Shown: positions 1 through 11,453 of the stretch, one piece after another
Position numbering within the stretch: the first letter of the stretch is position 1
Layout: each line of letters starts with the position of its first letter
Program-made: the position numbers and the translations under genes
Origin: Echinarachnius parma
Taxonomy: Eukaryota > Echinodermata > Echinoidea > Clypeasteroida > Echinarachniidae
Assembly: GCA_037951105.1 (NCBI GenBank)
Contig: JBAMJV010003016.1
Span: 40,209-104,208, forward strand
Direction of reading: 5' to 3'
Length of the DNA: 64,000 bases
Notes under the pieces: generated by a model
Database searches by the model: none
Told to the model about the DNA's origin: nothing
What the model saw: only the letters and a program-made list of their open reading frames with translations

Positions 1-1155
1 TCTGGGTAAACATTTTTATCATTACCAGCAAGCAGAGAGGATTATTTATAATTTAAAAAAAATTAAAAAACACTAAATAATCGTAATTTTGTGACACAAA
101 ATCGTAAGGCGGAATTTAAAACAATAAATCGTAATGATTACGCCAAAATCATAATAGTTGGCAGGTATGGAAGACCATTTTCGGGCACTGAAGACCACTG
201 AAGTAGAAAGTTTTACTTTTTCTATGTCATGTGCATTTTAATATGGCTATGCTTGTCATGGTGAATTTCTGAAATAAAAATACATTTGCAAATAATATAT
301 ATTGTTTCAATTATTTTTAATATACCTGTGCAGTGTATCATTGTTCTACATGCATACCGTTTTTATCTTCTTCTCCGAATTATAGTTCAAGTTGGAGATC
401 ATGCATCATGCCTAGGAGTAGGAGGCTAGGAGCATGCATGTACGCAAGACACCGACTCACGCTTTAAGATACTCAGGAATCAGACTGACGGAAATAAGCA
501 AACAACCTTTATTTTTCTATACTGTATTTCTCATTTCTGTTTTGATACTAGAAAAAAATGAGGCTTTTGAATGAAAAGTTATATAGGCTTCTCTCCTGAA
601 CCTGTTAAACAATTGTGTGAAGTATATTTAAGTTGCATGCATAAATCAGGAGCATCAGTGAGAAAAATCTGAAAAATCTACATACATCAACTTACAACTA
701 TGTGCCCAGTTCAATGCTTAAATGCATCATAAAAAGGTTTTAAAGTAGGGTGTTCAATGCTGAAAACTGTTCAGCATTGAACACTGTCATTATTATTTCA
801 TGTTTCATTTATATTGATTTGCTTGATTATGTCCTTTGTAAATAACTTTACTTAGAACATTTTTCTCATTTACCTGTGTTTCATTTGATTTTGAAGATGA
901 ATATATGTGTAATAAAATTCATGTGTGTGTGTGTCTTTTTATTCAGTAATATATTCATCATAATTCACAGCAATTTTATTTTAAAGGAATAAAAACCTCA
1001 GTGGAACACTAAAACTAAAAGAAAGTAAAACCCTTTTTAGTTATCAACATCATGATTCTCAGAAAGAACGGGGGAAAGAGAAGGGGAAATAACACTATAG
1101 ATAGAAAAACAAATACTAATATCTTTACAACAATACAAAATAACCCCAAAAGTCT
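1..1155. other. Intergenic, no gene seen
   Basis: AT-rich sequence with stop codons in all frames and no exon-like stretch. The only structure noticed is the hairpin at 750-784, listed separately, and a short TG run near 925. Confidence 0.6.
750..784. repeat. Perfect 15-bp-arm hairpin
   Basis: Arms 750-764 and 770-784 are exact reverse complements (GTGTTCAATGCTGAA) around a 5-base loop. No terminator role is expected in animal DNA. It is probably the remnant of a foldback element. Confidence 0.7.
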
Positions 1156-1370
1156 AAAGCCCGGCGCAGACAGAGCCGACTCGACTGGTTGTCATTCCGA
1201 TCGGCTCAGTTTTAGTGCCTCGCGACACACATTTTGCCAGTCGAGAGACAGTCGGATGCCAGTTGGGGCCGATTCAACACGATAAATCTGCTCCGACCGA
1301 CCGGGCCCAACTCTAGCCTGATTAAAACCAGTCGGATCGGGTCGAGTCGGCTCTGTCTGCGCCGGGCTTT
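1156..1370. mobile_element. 215-bp MITE with 30-bp perfect TIRs
   Basis: The terminal inverted repeats 1156-1185 and 1341-1370 match at all 30 positions; they begin AAAGCCCGGCGCAGACAGAG. The element is flanked by a direct repeat AGTCT (1151-1155 and 1371-1375), read as a 5-bp target-site duplication. There is no coding capacity. The superfamily was not determined. Confidence 0.85.
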
Positions 1371-1375
1371 AGTCT

Positions 1376-2590
1376 AAGAAGTTGATATATTTCTGAATTT
1401 GATCTATTCGCCCCAAGGGCAAGGCTACACTGAGAAATAAAACATAGAACTGAAAAATTAACAGGATACACAGCATAACAAATAATATAGGGAACCGTGA
1501 CCAAATTAAGCGCTAGGCCTAGGTAAGAGTTAGCCAGGTTAGGGAAGGTTGTGCATGTTTGTTTATAGCGATCAACAATAATTTAGACCACTAAAAGTTT
1601 AAAGCACAAATATATTGATTTCAAAACTCATTTGTGCGACTACATCACCGGCATCATGCCATCAGTATACACACTAAATTTCCCCCACAACTCCGGGCAT
1701 GGTTGACTATACCAACAGACCTGAAGGTAAAGAAAAAAATCCCGTTTCGGTAGGTTCCCAGTAAAATATTTTGGATTGTGTATCGGCAAAAATGCAGTGT
1801 TTTAGGCTTATGATTTATCTATCTATATGCCAACAATATTACACATTTTGATTCTTTGGTGGATAAATATACCAATCTGTACGGAAAAATAGTTATAGAC
1901 TATCCAGAATTAACTCCGTTTCACACAAAAGGAAATTTTCTCAAAGTAACTTGGACTTCAACTACATGGTTTGTTCGACATCGTTTGTATGTGCCGCGGG
2001 CGGGCAGCGGCGGCTGGGATCGGCTGGCTGACTTGTCTCTCGGCGCGGCGAGACATGAAATGGTTATCAGCTAATCAAGCTGGAGCGTTTGGACATCCAA
2101 AAAGTCGGAAATAATAATAATTTGTAAGATCTAAACGATGATAAACGATTTTCATATACTACTTACATGATTACATGACATTTGACAGCAACATAACCGC
2201 GCTGAATATCGCTATCTCTCTCGAAAAAAAAAGTTACGAGGAATTAATAGTTGAAGTTAGGAAATACGTTAGCACTCGGTTTTCAGTCGTTGCCAATTTG
2301 CATGTGAGCTGAACAGCTATGCGAGATGGTGCGTGTAATACACGTAGTTATCGCAGTCTGCCTATTGGCAATGATCAACCAATAAACGAGTTTTACGTGT
2401 TACTTCAATCGAGCAATCAATTGATTGCTAGCGCGGAGAGATCGTGCTACTGCATGCATGTGCATGCGGTAATTATGATCGTGTGCAATATTGCAATGCA
2501 TGCATAGCGCGAAATATATATTTTTGCCTGTGTTACTATTATCGATCTTCTTCGCGCAACAGCTGACCGATTTGATTTCCGAGACAAGGC
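1376..2590. other. Intergenic, no gene seen
   Basis: No supported gene. Short open frames occur (for example 1856-2074) but lack codon structure, splice context or recognisable protein sequence. A GC-rich island at about 1990-2060 and TGCATGC-rich text near 2450-2505 are the only compositional departures. Confidence 0.5.
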
Positions 2591-2599
2591 ATATGGCGC

Positions 2600-2800
2600 A
2601 TTTTGCGAAAAGGGCAAGTTTTTAAGACTTTTATGAACTTGAAAATAATGTGAGAAGGGCATGCACGTATTTTGGGAAAAGGGCACGGCGGCCAGCATGT
2701 AAAAAGGGCACAGCCGTTTTGGCCGAGAAGACATGATTTTTGGGCAGGGCATCACGGCCAGTACGAAGGGCATCGGCGGCCTGGCCGTCGATGGCCGTCG
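2600..2800. repeat. Degenerate AAGGGCA-type short repeats
   Basis: Variants of AAAAGGGCA recur about every 25-40 bases (near 2608, 2655, 2680, 2703, 2743 and 2766), interspersed with GGCGGCC and GGCCAG text. It is a decayed minisatellite-like patch and not coding. Confidence 0.45.
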
Positions 2801-2819
2801 TGTAATTTATGCCCTGGGA

Positions 2820-3080
2820 TATTAATCATGTTTTGGAGTCTAGGGTCAACTGATCATTTTGAGACCCTGCATCATCCATGATGATGAGAGTTGTCCAGGT
2901 CCACTAACCCCATTATGACGAAACTCATTTAGGATTGCTTCCTTGGGGATGAACTGTTTTAATACATGATTCCCAATTCTTGGAGGGGAAAAAAGAATAT
3001 TTGTAATTAGCTCCAGATATTTAATAGTCATCTCTGCACTCCAGGTCCAATGATCACTTTAAACACTGCATAATTTTTGA
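2820..3080. repeat. Dispersed repeat, left portion (GAGACCCTGCATCA family)
   Basis: The same words (GAGACCCTGCATCA, TACATGATTCCCAATTCTTG, TTAGTCATCTCTG) reappear in order at 6775-7045. The two blocks bracket the inverted-repeat-bounded segment 3101-6766. The simplest reading is that one repeat array was interrupted by an insertion. Confidence 0.6.
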
Positions 3081-4039
3081 GAACTTGTTTAGGTCGCCAC
3101 TGGTCGCTAACGCTGTAACCGATCATCGGATCGGCATGCTGATCCCGATCCGATCATGGCTTTTTTGCCGTTTTTGCCGATTTCCGATCATGCAGAAAAG
3201 ATCGGAGATCGGATCGGATGAAATTTTGTTTTTGTTTTTTTTATGTGTTATGACTTATGTGAAGAAAAAAAAAATCCCGGGAGAAAACCATCCATTTTCT
3301 TTGCAAGAATATCGGAATTGAAATTTTAAAAAGGGACAATCTATATCATTTACTTGAAAAAAATGTTATTTTCGAGATACTCTTTGTTAGTTTACTTCGT
3401 TTTGAAAGGCGAAAATCGGAACAAGACTCGCAAAATTGCTAGTCATTTGAACGATATTCCCGACGGATGTTCACATGAACTCCAGGCCGTCAGACCCGGC
3501 GCGCGCAACGATCGGCGCCGCGCTGGCGCCGTGCATGCATGCGGCCGGCATGCGTGTCCTATGTCGCAAGCTATTATAAATCAATGAATTATCGTTTTCA
3601 TATCCTCTTTTACATGTTAAATTCAGTCTTTTACTGTCGGCCGACTGATAGAGAATGCTGATAAATTATGGAAGAGGACATAAAAACGATTTGTTGATCT
3701 ATATAGTCGCCAGCAAGGCCTAAGATTCAGGGGAAAGCTGGTACATAATTATATTAGTATACATGTATAATATAAACTGTAAATTTGCACTCTCGATCTC
3801 CCGGTCCCCGAATTCCGGGAGATCGAGAGTATATAAATTGTTTGATATGTTGTTATTGACTAATGGCGTCAAAATTTAACTATATAAACATAATCATAAC
3901 ATGTTTTTTTTTTTCTTTCCTTTTTAGGAAGATGACGGACGCTCCAATTTTGACTTGTGTTGCGCGTGCGAGGACTACATTCGGCCGATCCTTCTTTCAA
4001 TTTAAAGAATTATAATTTGTTTACGCTTTGAGTATAAAT

Positions 4040-4990
4040 GTAATGACGAGGAAGATGAGATAAACATGAGCATGGGGGACTTAAAATGATACTTATGATA
4101 ATGCAATTGAAATGTGGTCAGCCAACTCCACCACCCCCCCCCCCCCCCCCCCAATATCAAAAACATAATTCTGTGACCGCTGATTATGATTTAGTTTCAC
4201 GTGCGACCATGGATAGTGCGACTATGCGTTTTTGTTATGATTAATAATTCATATGTACTCTTTCTCATGATGATGTTCACATGATATAAATACTTTATTA
4301 TTTCTAGTAGGATGATGGCTCGTGAAAGTGTATACTTGATGATAAACATCATAACATAAATGTCAAATTGAAAATAATGGTGATGATTAGATAATTATGA
4401 TTACAATTGAAATGTGGTCGGCCCCCTCCTCCCACCCCGAAAACATTCTGCGGCCCATGATTATGATTTAGTTTCCGTGCGACCATGCAATTTTAATTTG
4501 TATGTACTCATGATGATGTTCAAAATATAAATACTCTATTATTTCTATGGATGATGGCTTGTGAAATTGTATACTTGATGATCAACATCATAATATAAAC
4601 GTCAAATTGAAAATAATGGCGATGATAAGATAATCATGATAACAATTGAAATGTGGACAATGTGGTCAGCCCCCTCCCCCAATATCAATGCGGCCCCTGA
4701 TTATGATTTAGTTTCCATGTGCGACGGGGCGATTTTTATTTTTATGTACTCATGATGATGTTAAAAATATAAATACTTATTATTTCCGACGGATGGCGGC
4801 TTGTGAAATTGTATACTTGATGAAAAACATCATAATATAAACGTCAAAATGAAAATAATGGTGATGATAAGATAGTTATGATAACAATTGAAATGTGGTC
4901 AGCCCCCACCCCCAAAATCAAAACATTCTGCGGCCCCTGATTATGATTTAGTTTATGTGCGACCGTGTGATTTTGTATTTTTTCAGGGGG
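4040..4990. repeat. Tandem repeat, unit about 240 bp, nearly 4 copies
   Basis: The words GAAATGTGG, ATTATGATTTAGTTT, GTATACTTGATGA and CATCATAA recur in the same order. GAAATGTGG sits near 4109, 4409, 4648 and 4889, giving spacings of about 300, 239 and 241. Each unit includes a C-rich run and ends in CAAATTGAAAATAATGG-type text. No coding potential. Confidence 0.8.
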
Positions 4991-5787
4991 GGGGGGGGGG
5001 GGGCACGCAAATTGGGGAACTGTAATTATTTCGTTCACACTGCCATTAGGCTAACGCTTTCTTCATTTTTTTGTCACACTGTATTGAGGACCTCCCCATA
5101 TATTGCAATAATTGTACGTAACGCAATTAAAAATAATAATAAATTATATACTACTTACATTTTATCGGGGAGTTGCCACGACGCAGTTTACAATGTTCTT
5201 GCTTCGCCCCTAGCTCCATTATAATGGCACTTTGTCCGTCTCGATGTTAGTAATTATTATAATCATCACCAGTCAAACATGCACCATCATCCTCATCTTC
5301 ATCATGGATCATTACCATCCTCTTTTTTATCATAATAATCATTGGCATCGCCATCTTCATAATGATCATTCATTGTCATCCTCATCAGTTCATCATTTCC
5401 GTCATTTATCAATCATATTAGGCGCTATATAAATCGATATTATTGTTATTATTATTATACGGTACATAACAATAATTTATATATTTTAAAATATAATACC
5501 CGGTACTCGTTTTGTATCGGGGAGGGGGTGGCAGCCTTCTCACTTCTCAGTAGACTGGGGGAGGGTACTTTGTTTCTTGAGTAGGCCTATACGCCGGACG
5601 ACGGAAAGTTTGGGGGCGGGGGCTATTATTTTTAGTACATTTAAAACATTTCGGATTGTTGAATGACGTGGGGATCGGTATTGGGGCTATTGGTACAAGT
5701 AATTAGCGAACAAACTTATGTACTAGTTGCAAAATAACAAAGCAATACACACTAATCAAATACAAACAAACAAAAAAACACATGTAG

Positions 5788-5920
5788 CCAGTGGCGAAGG
5801 TGGTCGGACTGGTTGGGGGGGGGGGGGGGGGGCACGAAAATTATTGGGGGTACACCTGTGTATTACTATTACTTTGTTTATTTAAAAAATGTCCCCTTAA
5901 TTTTATGTTTTCTATTGTTT
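5788..5920. repeat. Poly-G dispersed repeat (AGTGGCG..GGTCGGACTG family), copy 1
   Basis: It begins CCAGTGGCGAAGGTGGTCGG and runs into an 18-20 base G tract and GGCAC. Other members are at 41374-41490 and 45232-45412. The 45-kb copy ends in the mirror text CAACGCCACTG, so the family appears to have inverted ends. Confidence 0.55.
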
Positions 5921-6624
5921 TTTTTTTTTCAGAATTATTTACTGCATGTAGCTTATAATACATCATGTACCCAACTTGTTGATCGAGTTAAACTGATTCT
6001 AAAGGAGAACAAAGAATAACAAAAAAGTTAAATAAACTCCAGTTATTTTTTAGAAAATCAGTCGTGAAAAACAGCAACAAAGAAATCAAAATATCTTATT
6101 CTTAATTATTATTTTATACTGAGTAATATTAATAATCAAGCTGCAATTCAATTAAGGAAACAGGATAAAATAAACAAGCGATGCGCAAAAATCTGACTGA
6201 AAATGCATGCAGCAACAGCATAAAAAAACGATGTCAAACTAAAAACAACAAAATGCAAAAGTTAAGTAACTATAATTATAACAACAACATCAACAAAAAT
6301 AGGTCACATGGACGGAGATAGATCCTGTCGCGTGCTACCTGCGTGCATGCTGCGCCGCGATGCCGTTATAAAGCACGTGAAAGCATAGCCTCGGGATCCG
6401 CTGACGGTCTTCTCCGCCGTATCTCTACCGGTTGGCCACGCTAGCGCCAGCCCTGCGCGATGCACAGCTCCGAGCAAGCAGCCTCGGCGCATCCAAAATA
6501 TTGATTTAAGTCGTCCAAATGGCTTTAATGTTTATAAAAAATACTACGGCGGACTATCGAGTGACCAGAACAAAAATGTGCAGTAAGTAACGAACCAGTT
6601 TTGTTGCAAAGTGATGCAAATTAA

Positions 6625-6663
<39 letters not shown>

Positions 6664-6774
6664 GCCGATCATCCGATCCCGATCATCGATCCGATTTCGA
6701 AGATCGATAAAATTTTGCCGATCCGATCAAACGATCCGATCATCAAGGTCAGTTACAGCATTACTGGTCGCACT

Positions 6775-7050
6775 ATGGTGTCTTGTCCTTGCCAGGTGAT
6801 GAACCATTTTGATACATGATTCCCAATACTTGTAGGGGAATAAATGAAATGTATTTAATTAGCACAGGAATTAGTCATCTCTGGAGTCCAAGGATTAACT
6901 TAAGGAGTAATTAAGGTTCTTGCGAGTGAGACCCTGCATCACTATGGCTGCATTATGGTGTAACTCTCAAGTTCTTCCTTGGAGATTGTACGATTACCAA
7001 TTCTTGAAGAGGAGTACTAAAGGAAATTTAAAATCACCATTTCTATTTCG
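6775..7050. repeat. Dispersed repeat, right portion (GAGACCCTGCATCA family)
   Basis: Counterpart of 2820-3080, lying on the other side of the 3.1-6.77 kb insertion. It shares TACATGATTCCCAATACTTG and GAGACCCTGCATCAC text. No gene. Confidence 0.55.
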
Positions 7051-7234
7051 TTATAAAAGATATTTGAATGATTGCTTATGAAATTGACTAATAACACTAC
7101 TTGTATTAGTAACGTAGTGTTCAGATTTAAAACGTATAAGTCACCCTGTCCCTGGCCTGGGGTCTCCTACTTTATACATGTTCTAGGAGAATTTCAACCG
7201 TCATGTAGCTGTGTACAAAGTTACATGTACATGG

Positions 7235-7345
7235 CCATAGGTGTACCCGGGGGGTTTGACTTTGCCTTTGGGGGTTCAAACACCCCCCCCCCCTTTGACC
7301 AAAAATTGACTGTTTGGGGGGTTCGAACCCCCCCCCCCTTACCAC
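7235..7345. repeat. Poly-C/poly-G low complexity
   Basis: Alternating G-runs and C-runs with GGGGGTTCAAAC and GGGGGTTCGAACC steps. The sequence is self-complementary and could fold, but there is no gene evidence. Confidence 0.6.
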
Positions 7346-7539
7346 TTGTAGCTGGTCTCGAGACCACATTTTAGCGGTCTCGACAGGCAATGCCAATGCA
7401 ATGGTCTCGAAAAAGGATCCTGGTCTCAGTCTCAACATTTTTTGACCGGTCCTGGTCTAGGCATCAACCATTTTGAAGGTACTTATTACTACTTGGTCTC
7501 AGCTTCAAAAACTTTCTACGGACACCCACCCCCCCCCCG

Positions 7540-7805
7540 CAAGGTACCAAGGTACCCATTGAATACAATGGGTATTTGAAGACATAAACGGTACCCCGGG
7601 GTACCAGACAAAAATCCGCCATTTTGTTTAATTATTTATTTAATTTCTAGGGCTGTACTGTGGAGTGTGGGTATAGCGTGCATACAATTGCGCGCTGCAC
7701 TGCATGCACAACGCAATAGCTGCGGTACAGTTGGATGCAAGATGGCGCTACACAATGCGGTACCCCGGGGTACAACGCCAACGGTACCCCGGGGTACCGC
7801 GTGTC
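7540..7805. repeat. Repeated 16-bp palindrome GGTACCCCGGGGTACC
   Basis: The perfect palindrome occurs at about 7592 and 7783, with a near-copy at 7761 (final CC replaced) and related GGTACC words at 7544. GC-rich palindromes clustered in 200 bp of otherwise AT-rich DNA point to decayed transposon ends. Confidence 0.5.
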
Positions 7806-9420
7806 ATCATTTCGTATTGGGTGCATGACACGAGTCATGACTCACGAGAAAACAAAATACACTTTGCATAAATTCCCATTTGTCCACGATATTATTCAGT
7901 CATATTTTGTATCATTTAATTTGTCTTACTTAGTCGAGTCTAAGGTCTCTAAGTCTAAGTTAGAGTTAGACTTCCAAGAATTTCAGAAATACACATTTTA
8001 TTAACTCTTCGCCTCAGCTACGTCAAGTTTATTGTTAATTGTGACATTGTCATTGTCATTGAGTCAACAATGACGTAACTAAACTATACAAACTAACTTT
8101 TACATTAAGATTCTGCAGTTTAAATTTGTATTAAAAACAAAAAAATATTATCATCAACTGTCAAGACAAGACTCAGTCTCAGACAAGAGTATACAGCCCT
8201 AGGCTAGGCTACCTAAACAAAAAAGCTTACCTAAAATATATTAAATGATCCAGTCCAGGACCCGGCAGCTCAGAGTCAGAGGTAGAGCGTTGCAATGACT
8301 GGCAATTTCCTAAATCTTGCTGTTTTCCCCTGTTTTTCTTAGACTACCAGGACAGGTTGCCAAATCTCTTCAGTCTTCACGTCGTCACGCACGCGGCATT
8401 CAACTCTTTTCTTTCTTAATTAATTGGCGGGAAAATCATCAAAATTAAAGCGGTACGGTAATCGGTACGTTTACGTCTACGGAAGATCGAAACGCCCCTG
8501 TGAATTGACATCTCGTTACTAAATTCGAGCGTGGACGGTACTTGCTCGGTCTTCGGACGCGGCCGGTGCGGCGGCCCCGCCGAGGGTACCGGCGGGGAAA
8601 AGCAGGCCAAGCCGTTAGCGCAGCGGTACCAGCTGGCCATGCATTTTTCGAGAATATAGCAGCCAAAATTGCGTAATACATTAGGCGTAATACAGGCGTT
8701 TACTCCACTCTGGCCCCGTTGCTGCACGTCACATGTGCGCGTAACCATGCATGCAATTGTAGAATCTGTCTCCACAATTACAACAAACGACTGGGAATAC
8801 GTATTTAGTATGTTGGCCCTAGAGCCAGCTAGGCTATCGTCAATCGGATTTCACCACATTTTCTAACTTTCTGCAATATTTTCTTGGCCAGAAGTTGAAG
8901 TCGTATGCAAGACAATCGGGCAGAGAATCATCATTGCGGTGAAGAATAAAGGTAATTCGCGATCATCGTCGGTGCGGCTCTACCGCTCTTTTACAATTAT
9001 CTACAACTGCGAAGTGCAAGTATTTTGCATTGTCCCACCTACTAATTTTCATGTATGGTACTTCAGGTCCAAGGTTCCACGCTTGTAAAAATAGTCATGA
9101 CTCTTTGAGTTTGAGGTACCAATTGTTAGTTTACAGACTGAAGTCAATATACAATTATATGTAATATTGTGCTTGTAATTTCGAAGACAATACTTTGTAC
9201 TAGATATGCCATATGGTTAACTGTGATCAGCGCTGTCCGTAGCCGTAGTCGTAGACGTAGTACAGCGCTGTGTGTGACGCGACGTCGCTCGAAATGTTTG
9301 GGTGATTTTGCGACGGGGTGATTTATCAACTTTCCTTTCATTATTTATTAATTTGTTTCAGTTCTAGAAATTAATTAAACCTTCAACCTACCTTGTATGA
9401 TATTTAATTTGTTGAAAAAG
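7806..9420. other. Intergenic, no gene supported
   Basis: Two overlapping open frames on the minus strand at 8416-8775 lie in a GC-rich patch. They do not resemble a known protein and have no splice partners, so I do not call them. The rest is AT-rich without repeats that I recognise. Confidence 0.4.
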
Positions 9421-9423
9421 AAT

Positions 9424-9634
9424 GATAACTTACCCAAAATTGATGATTTTTATGGTAGTCCTTGCTGATATTCCAACTGATCGCGCTGCAATGATGACCC
9501 CGGAAGCTAGTCGGCTATGCATGCTGCATATGCATGCATAGCCGACGAGCTTTCGGCCGGGGTCATCATTGCAGCGATCAAATGGAATATGACACGGACT
9601 ACTGTCAAAAATCATCAATTTGAAATAAGTTATC
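9424..9634. mobile_element. 210-bp foldback element
   Basis: Nearly the whole interval is one imperfect palindrome centred near 9529. The outer arms begin GATAACTTA and end TAAGTTATC; the inner arms carry GCAATGATGACCCCGG against CCGGGGTCATCATTGC. The centre is TGCATGC/GCATGCA-rich. It is a foldback MITE without coding capacity. Confidence 0.75.
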
Positions 9635-9807
9635 CTTCTTTTTAGCCTCGGTCATTTCACCATTTGGAACATTGAAGTCCATGCATAACATAATTCGTAA
9701 GTATGAATACTATGAACCCAGATATATAATTTTAACTAACTTTTTCTAAGGTAATGTTTGTTTTTATAAGTGTGTTTGCCGTTATCCTCAGGGTATACAC
9801 ACTTCAG

Positions 9808-9842
9808 TATGCCAGGCGCCGTACTTCGCACGGTGCCTGGTT
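9808..9842. repeat. Short GC-rich stem-loop
   Basis: CCAGGCGCCG pairs imperfectly with CGGTGCCTGG around a TACTTCGCA loop. It lacks tRNA geometry. Origin unknown. Confidence 0.4.
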
Positions 9843-10139
9843 AGCTTTACCATATTGTAAGCATTTCAAGCAGGGCAAAAAATAAAACTTGTTTTTCCAG
9901 GACCAGGGGATACTTTTCAAAATTCAAGCTTGCCTGCACTGCATGAAAATAGCACTGAATTTTTGTTGTTGCAATGAACTCCCTGATGCATGATGTCGAT
10001 GATATTAAGTAGTTGATGACCATGTGACATGGTAACCCATATGGTGATGATGATGAGGAGCAATGATGAAGAGATGCTGCTTGTGCGACAGTCGGGTGAA
10101 ACATGCCTGCTCAATAGAGGTGTCGATTTCGGGAGTATT

Positions 10140-10440
10140 TACCTCCCGGGACTCGCAAAAGAATTTTGGGCGAGTCACGGGTACCCGAAATTTACCCATT
10201 TCTTGATTTCGCTATCGGCATGTCACGCCAGCTGGGAAAAGATGTTCATTCAAGTGACAAAAAAGCAAATTTGCTGTATTTTAGAACATGATTTATTGTC
10301 ATTTTTGTCACTTGAATGAACTTGATAACTCTTGCATTCAATGAGGGGACTTTTGCTTTTTTTTTCGGGATATCGAGTATTGGTTTTTGCGCCCGGGACT
10401 CGACATTTTTCGGCGGGACCCGGGTACCCGTGACTCGTCA
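10140..10440. repeat. Repeat block with inner 20-bp-arm foldback
   Basis: GGGACTCG and GTCACGGGTACCCG-type words at the left (10149-10195) return at the right (10392-10440). Between them is an inverted repeat with arms GTTCATTCAAGTGACAAAAA (from 10243) and its complement ending at 10321. It is probably a foldback inserted in an older repeat. Confidence 0.55.
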
Positions 10441-10977
10441 ACAGCACTACTGCTCAACATGCTAAATTATCATGTGGCAGAATTTCTACTAGCGAGGGCA
10501 TACCTGTACTTATGTGTAAAATACTTTGTATGTTACACATGGCGCCGCACACTACGTGGTACCATTGTTCTATACCGCTAGCGTCGGGTCGTAACCATTA
10601 ACAACTCATTGTCAACTGGGTCAAAGTAAATTCGCCGACACCCCTCGCACAATCAATTGCCCCGCCGAGCGAAAAAATAACGCACTACGGCAATGTGATT
10701 CTGTATGCTATACACAAACGGTATAGGTGGCCCTGCTGGTGAGCGAGGGTAACAAAGAGGTGATTATCTGACCGAAGATAAATTGACTGGGTCAGAAAGG
10801 TCAGCCACTGGAGACGAGTTGGATCAACATTGGTCTGGCCAGGGTAGATGTGGGCCGTAATAAATTAGGTTGTTACATGAGGTGTCAACTGCAGTGGTTG
10901 TTTTTCAGCCTATGGTTAGTCTCTTGTATGTTCAGACTGTAAATATAGAATGAAGTGAGTCAATACAAGACCTACAA

Positions 10978-11217
10978 TCTAGGGTCAATTTAGTTTGGAT
11001 GGGCAAACAAATTTGGAAATATCAGTACTTTTTTAGCAACAGCTGTATTATAGTCTGGAGCCTGAAATGGCTGATATGCACTGTATATTATACTAACAGT
11101 GCAAGTGCGTGTATGTGGTAGTGCACTTGCACTGTTAGTTGCATACACAGCTGTTGCTAAAAAAACGTGTTTATATTTCCAAATTTGTTGCCCATCTGAA
11201 CTTAATCGACCCTAGAT
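10978..11217. mobile_element. 240-bp foldback MITE upstream of EFL1
   Basis: The outer arms read ATCTAGGGTC (10978) and GACCCTAGAT (ending 11217). The arms continue inward through CAAATTTGGAAATAT/ATATTTCCAAATTTG and TTTTTTAGCAACAGCTGT/ACAGCTGTTGCTAAAAAA, then an inner hairpin CTAACAGTGCAAGTGC/GCACTTGCACTGTTAG. It ends 237 bp before the EFL1 ATG, so it lies in or beside the 5' untranslated/promoter region. Confidence 0.8.
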
Positions 11218-11453
11218 CAAAAAGATAATAATACCTGCCATATTATGTATTGTGTAAAAATTTGAAATTTATTTGACCCATGAGGAGTGATTTTCCCATA
11301 TAAAGACAAATTTTTAACAAATTTATCATCTTTTTTTTTTTAACATCTTTTTCCTTCAATTCTATCCTCAGTTTTGCAGAAACTTTGAAGCTGACAGACA
11401 CTGTGAAGCAGAACTTTCTACGAGGAGGGAACGGTCACAAGGAGACTGGAACA

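Larger units (their letters stand above)
3101..6766. mobile_element. Putative insertion bounded by diverged inverted repeats
   Basis: The left boundary text (CTGGTCGCTAACGCTGTAAC, then GATCATCGGATCGG) is matched in reverse complement at the right boundary (CCGATCATCAAGG, then CAGTTACAGCATTACTGGTCG). Both ends are rich in GATCGGATCGG words, and the copies are clearly diverged. No transposase reading frame is visible inside. The interior holds the 240-bp tandem repeat (4040-4990), a poly-C/G repeat and a CAT-rich patch (5230-5400). A non-autonomous DNA transposon is the likeliest explanation. Confidence 0.45.

Noticed and set aside
3100-3230. GATCGGATCGG-rich text as a possible regulatory array
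   Set aside because: The same words recur in inverted form at 6661-6745, so they are better read as transposon ends.
7315-7345. GGTTCGAACCC resembling a tRNA B box
   Set aside because: It is embedded in poly-G/poly-C runs; no A box, no acceptor stem and no cloverleaf can be drawn.
8416-8775. Overlapping minus-strand open frames in a GC-rich patch
   Set aside because: Open frames are expected in GC-rich DNA; the sequence has no recognisable domain and no splice context.
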